A DNA stretch of 6,164 bases from Chromatiaceae bacterium (GTDB lineage Bacteria; Pseudomonadota; Gammaproteobacteria; Chromatiales; Chromatiaceae): the NCBI GenBank assembly GCA_016880695.1, contig JAEHCY010000506.1, positions 1-6,164 on the forward strand. Reading direction: 5' to 3'. Position 1 is the stretch's first letter. Each line of letters starts with the position of its first letter. Position numbers and translations under genes: made by a program. Positions 4,517 through 6,164 of this stretch are shown here, piece after piece. Under the pieces are notes generated by a model, which was given only the letters and a program-made list of their open reading frames with translations, was not told where the DNA came from and made no database searches.

Positions 4517-6164
4517 ATGCTTGAAATACTCCGCCGCATCATTCAAGAGGTCAACGCCGCGCCCGATCTGGAGCGGGCGCTCTCCATCATCGTCAGCCGC
4601 GTCAAGCAGGCAGTGGGGGGCGACGTCTGCTCCGTCTATCTCACCGATTTCGACAAACGCGTCCATGTACTGCAGGCAAGCGACGGCCTCGATGCCGAGG
4701 CGGTTGGCAAGGTCCGCCTACCCCTGCACCGCGGTCTCATCGGGCTGGTGTGCGAACGGGCCGAGCCGGTCAATCTGGCCGATGCCGCCGAGCATCCACG
4801 CTACCTGTTCGTCCATGAGACCGGTGAGGCCCGCTACCACGGTTTCCTAGGGGTTCCCATCATCCAGAACCGCAAGGTGCTCGGGGTGCTGGTGGTGCGG
4901 CAGTTCGAGCCGCGGCGCTTCGGCGAGAACGAGGTCACCTTCCTGGTCACCCTGGCGGCCCAGTTGGCGGGGGCGATCACCCACGCCCAGGCCAGCGGCG
5001 AGCTGGTCCGCTTCCGCGGTCCGACCGATCTGCCGACCCGCTTTCTCGCCGGGCTGCCCGGCTCTCCGGGGGTGGTGCTGGGCACTGCGGTGGTGGTTTA
5101 TCCCCCGGCGGATCTCGATGCCGTCCCCGACAAGCCAGCGGAGGATGTCGACGCCGAGATCCGGGCCTTCCGCAATGCGGTGGCGGCGGTGATTCGCGAT
5201 CTGCGCAGGCTGAGCAGACGGGTGGCCCGAGAGCTTTCGTCGGAGGATCGCGCGATCTTCGACGCCTGGATCCTCATGCTCGATAGCGACACCCTGCTCG
5301 ATCGGGTGGTAGATCGCATTCGCGCGGGTGTCTGGGCGCCGACGGCCCTGCGGGAGACGATCGCTGAGCATGCCCGGGTGTTCGATGACATGGATGATCC
5401 CTACCTGCGCGAGCGGGCCTCCGACGTGCGTGATCTGGGGCGGCGCATCCTCATGTACCTGGAGCACCGCGAGTCCCGTGTGATCCACTATCCGCCACAA
5501 ACCGTGCTGGTCGGCGAAGAGCTCAGTGCCATCCAGATCGCCGAGGTACCCCAGGATCGGTTTGCCGGCATGGTGTCGGTGCGCGGCTCGAGCTCTTCTC
5601 ACGTGGCCATTCTGGCGCGCGGCCTTGGGGTACCGGCGGTGATGGGGGTGAACGATCTGCCGGTGGGCCGGGTGAACGGTAAGGAAGTGGCCGTTGACGG
5701 CTACCGCGGCCGGGTCTACGTCGCCCCCGGGCCGGCGGTGCGCGCCGAGTATCTGCGCCTGGCCGATGAGGACCGTGATCTCACCCATGAGCTCGAGGCC
5801 CTGCGCGGCCTGCCCAGCGAGACCACCGACGGTTACACCCTGCCGCTGTTCCTCAACGTGGGTCTGGTGTCGGAGTCGCGTCCCCTGGGTGTGGAGGAGG
5901 CGACCGGCGTGGGGTTATATCGCACCGAGCTGCCCTTCATGATCCGCGACCGCTTCCCCGGCGAGTCGGAGCAGGTGTCCAACTACCGCCGGGTGCTCGA
6001 GGCCTTCGCCCCCCGGCCGGTGACCATACGCACCCTTGATGTGGGCGGCGACAAGCCGCTGCCCTACTTCCCGGTGCATGAGTCCAATCCCTTTCTGGGC
6101 TGGCGGGGGCTGCGAATCACCCTCGATCACCCCGAGATCTTCCTCACCCAGGCGCGCGCCATGC
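4517..6164 (+). CDS. ptsP: Phosphoenolpyruvate-protein phosphotransferase PtsP (EI-Ntr), 3'-truncated
   Basis: PtsP takes phosphate from phosphoenolpyruvate and passes it to NPr (PtsO), the start of the nitrogen phosphotransferase relay that regulates potassium, nitrogen and stress responses rather than sugar uptake. The frame is open from ATG 4517 to the window edge, giving 549 residues of an expected 750 or so; the rest of the barrel, with its catalytic Cys, lies outside. Residues 1 to about 165 form a GAF sensor domain, which separates PtsP from sugar-system EI and in enterobacteria binds glutamine. The EI N-terminal domain follows. The phosphohistidine is His362 in SSSSHVAILARGLGVP. PEP-binding Arg469 (GVGLYRTE) and Arg505 (TIRTLDVGGDKPLPYF) lie 107 and 36 residues further on, the same spacing as His189, Arg296 and Arg332 of E. 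coli EI. The start has GGTAGG 8 bases upstream and an N-terminus (MLEILRRIIQEVNAA) usual for the family. Confidence 0.96.
   Translation, partial: MLEILRRIIQEVNAAPDLERALSIIVSRVKQAVGGDVCSVYLTDFDKRVHVLQASDGLDAEAVGKVRLPLHRGLIGLVCERAEPVNLADAAEHPRYLFVHETGEARYHGFLGVPIIQNRKVLGVLVVRQFEPRRFGENEVTFLVTLAAQLAGAITHAQASGELVRFRGPTDLPTRFLAGLPGSPGVVLGTAVVVYPPADLDAVPDKPAEDVDAEIRAFRNAVAAVIRDLRRLSRRVARELSSEDRAIFDAWILMLDSDTLLDRVVDRIRAGVWAPTALRETIAEHARVFDDMDDPYLRERASDVRDLGRRILMYLEHRESRVIHYPPQTVLVGEELSAIQIAEVPQDRFAGMVSVRGSSSSHVAILARGLGVPAVMGVNDLPVGRVNGKEVAVDGYRGRVYVAPGPAVRAEYLRLADEDRDLTHELEALRGLPSETTDGYTLPLFLNVGLVSESRPLGVEEATGVGLYRTELPFMIRDRFPGESEQVSNYRRVLEAFAPRPVTIRTLDVGGDKPLPYFPVHESNPFLGWRGLRITLDHPEIFLTQARAM

Noticed and set aside
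4244..4666. 140-codon minus-strand frame covering the rppH-ptsP gap
   Set aside because: Part of it is antisense to the ptsP GAF domain and the remainder has no recognisable motif.
4847..5788. 313-codon open frame on the minus strand within ptsP
   Set aside because: It is antisense to the GAF/EI coding sequence and of low-complexity composition (His, Arg, Gly, Ala); the plus strand is explained by PtsP.

Overview
This 6.2 kb window is GC-rich chromosomal DNA. It looks like a core-genome segment of a gammaproteobacterium, possibly from the Ectothiorhodospiraceae/Chromatiales. That placement is inferred from the high GC content, the HAD / rppH / ptsP neighbourhood also known from pseudomonads, and the protein motifs; no rRNA or other taxonomic marker is present. 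I see no tRNA, CRISPR array, insertion sequence or phage gene. Coding density is high, and most other open frames are GC-driven shadows of the real genes.

Layout. (1) Bases 1-1196 carry the 3' three quarters of leuA (2-isopropylmalate synthase, leucine biosynthesis); the 5' end lies outside the window. (2) Bases 1303-1863 encode a PrxQ/BCP-like peroxiredoxin with a C-x4-C active site, flanked by hairpin-rich gaps. (3) Bases 1992-2783 encode a family 4, iron-sulfur uracil-DNA glycosylase with an N-terminal tail. (4) Bases 2945-3598 (minus strand) encode a HAD subfamily IB phosphatase, convergent with the glycosylase gene and divergent from rppH. (5) Bases 3738-4247 encode RppH, the Nudix RNA pyrophosphohydrolase, with a TTG start. 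(6) Bases 4517 to the window end encode the first 549 residues of PtsP (EI-Ntr), the GAF-containing first enzyme of the nitrogen phosphotransferase system, open to the right edge.

How the genes relate. leuA, the peroxiredoxin gene and the glycosylase gene point the same way, but gaps of 106 and 128 bases containing stable inverted repeats separate them, so they are probably not one tight operon. HAD, rppH and ptsP form a conserved neighbourhood. RppH removes pyrophosphate from mRNA 5' ends and so triggers decay, while PtsP starts a regulatory phosphorelay. Here a 269-base, structure-rich gap with a degenerate REP-like element separates rppH from ptsP.

The most interesting signal is at the N-terminus of the glycosylase. 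Residues 12-25 closely match the N-terminal peptide of DNA polymerase III psi (HolD), the part that docks on the clamp-loader collar. This suggests a replisome-tethered uracil repair enzyme, or a family 4 glycosylase that shares a clamp-loader docking peptide with psi. Nothing else looks like a new multi-gene system.
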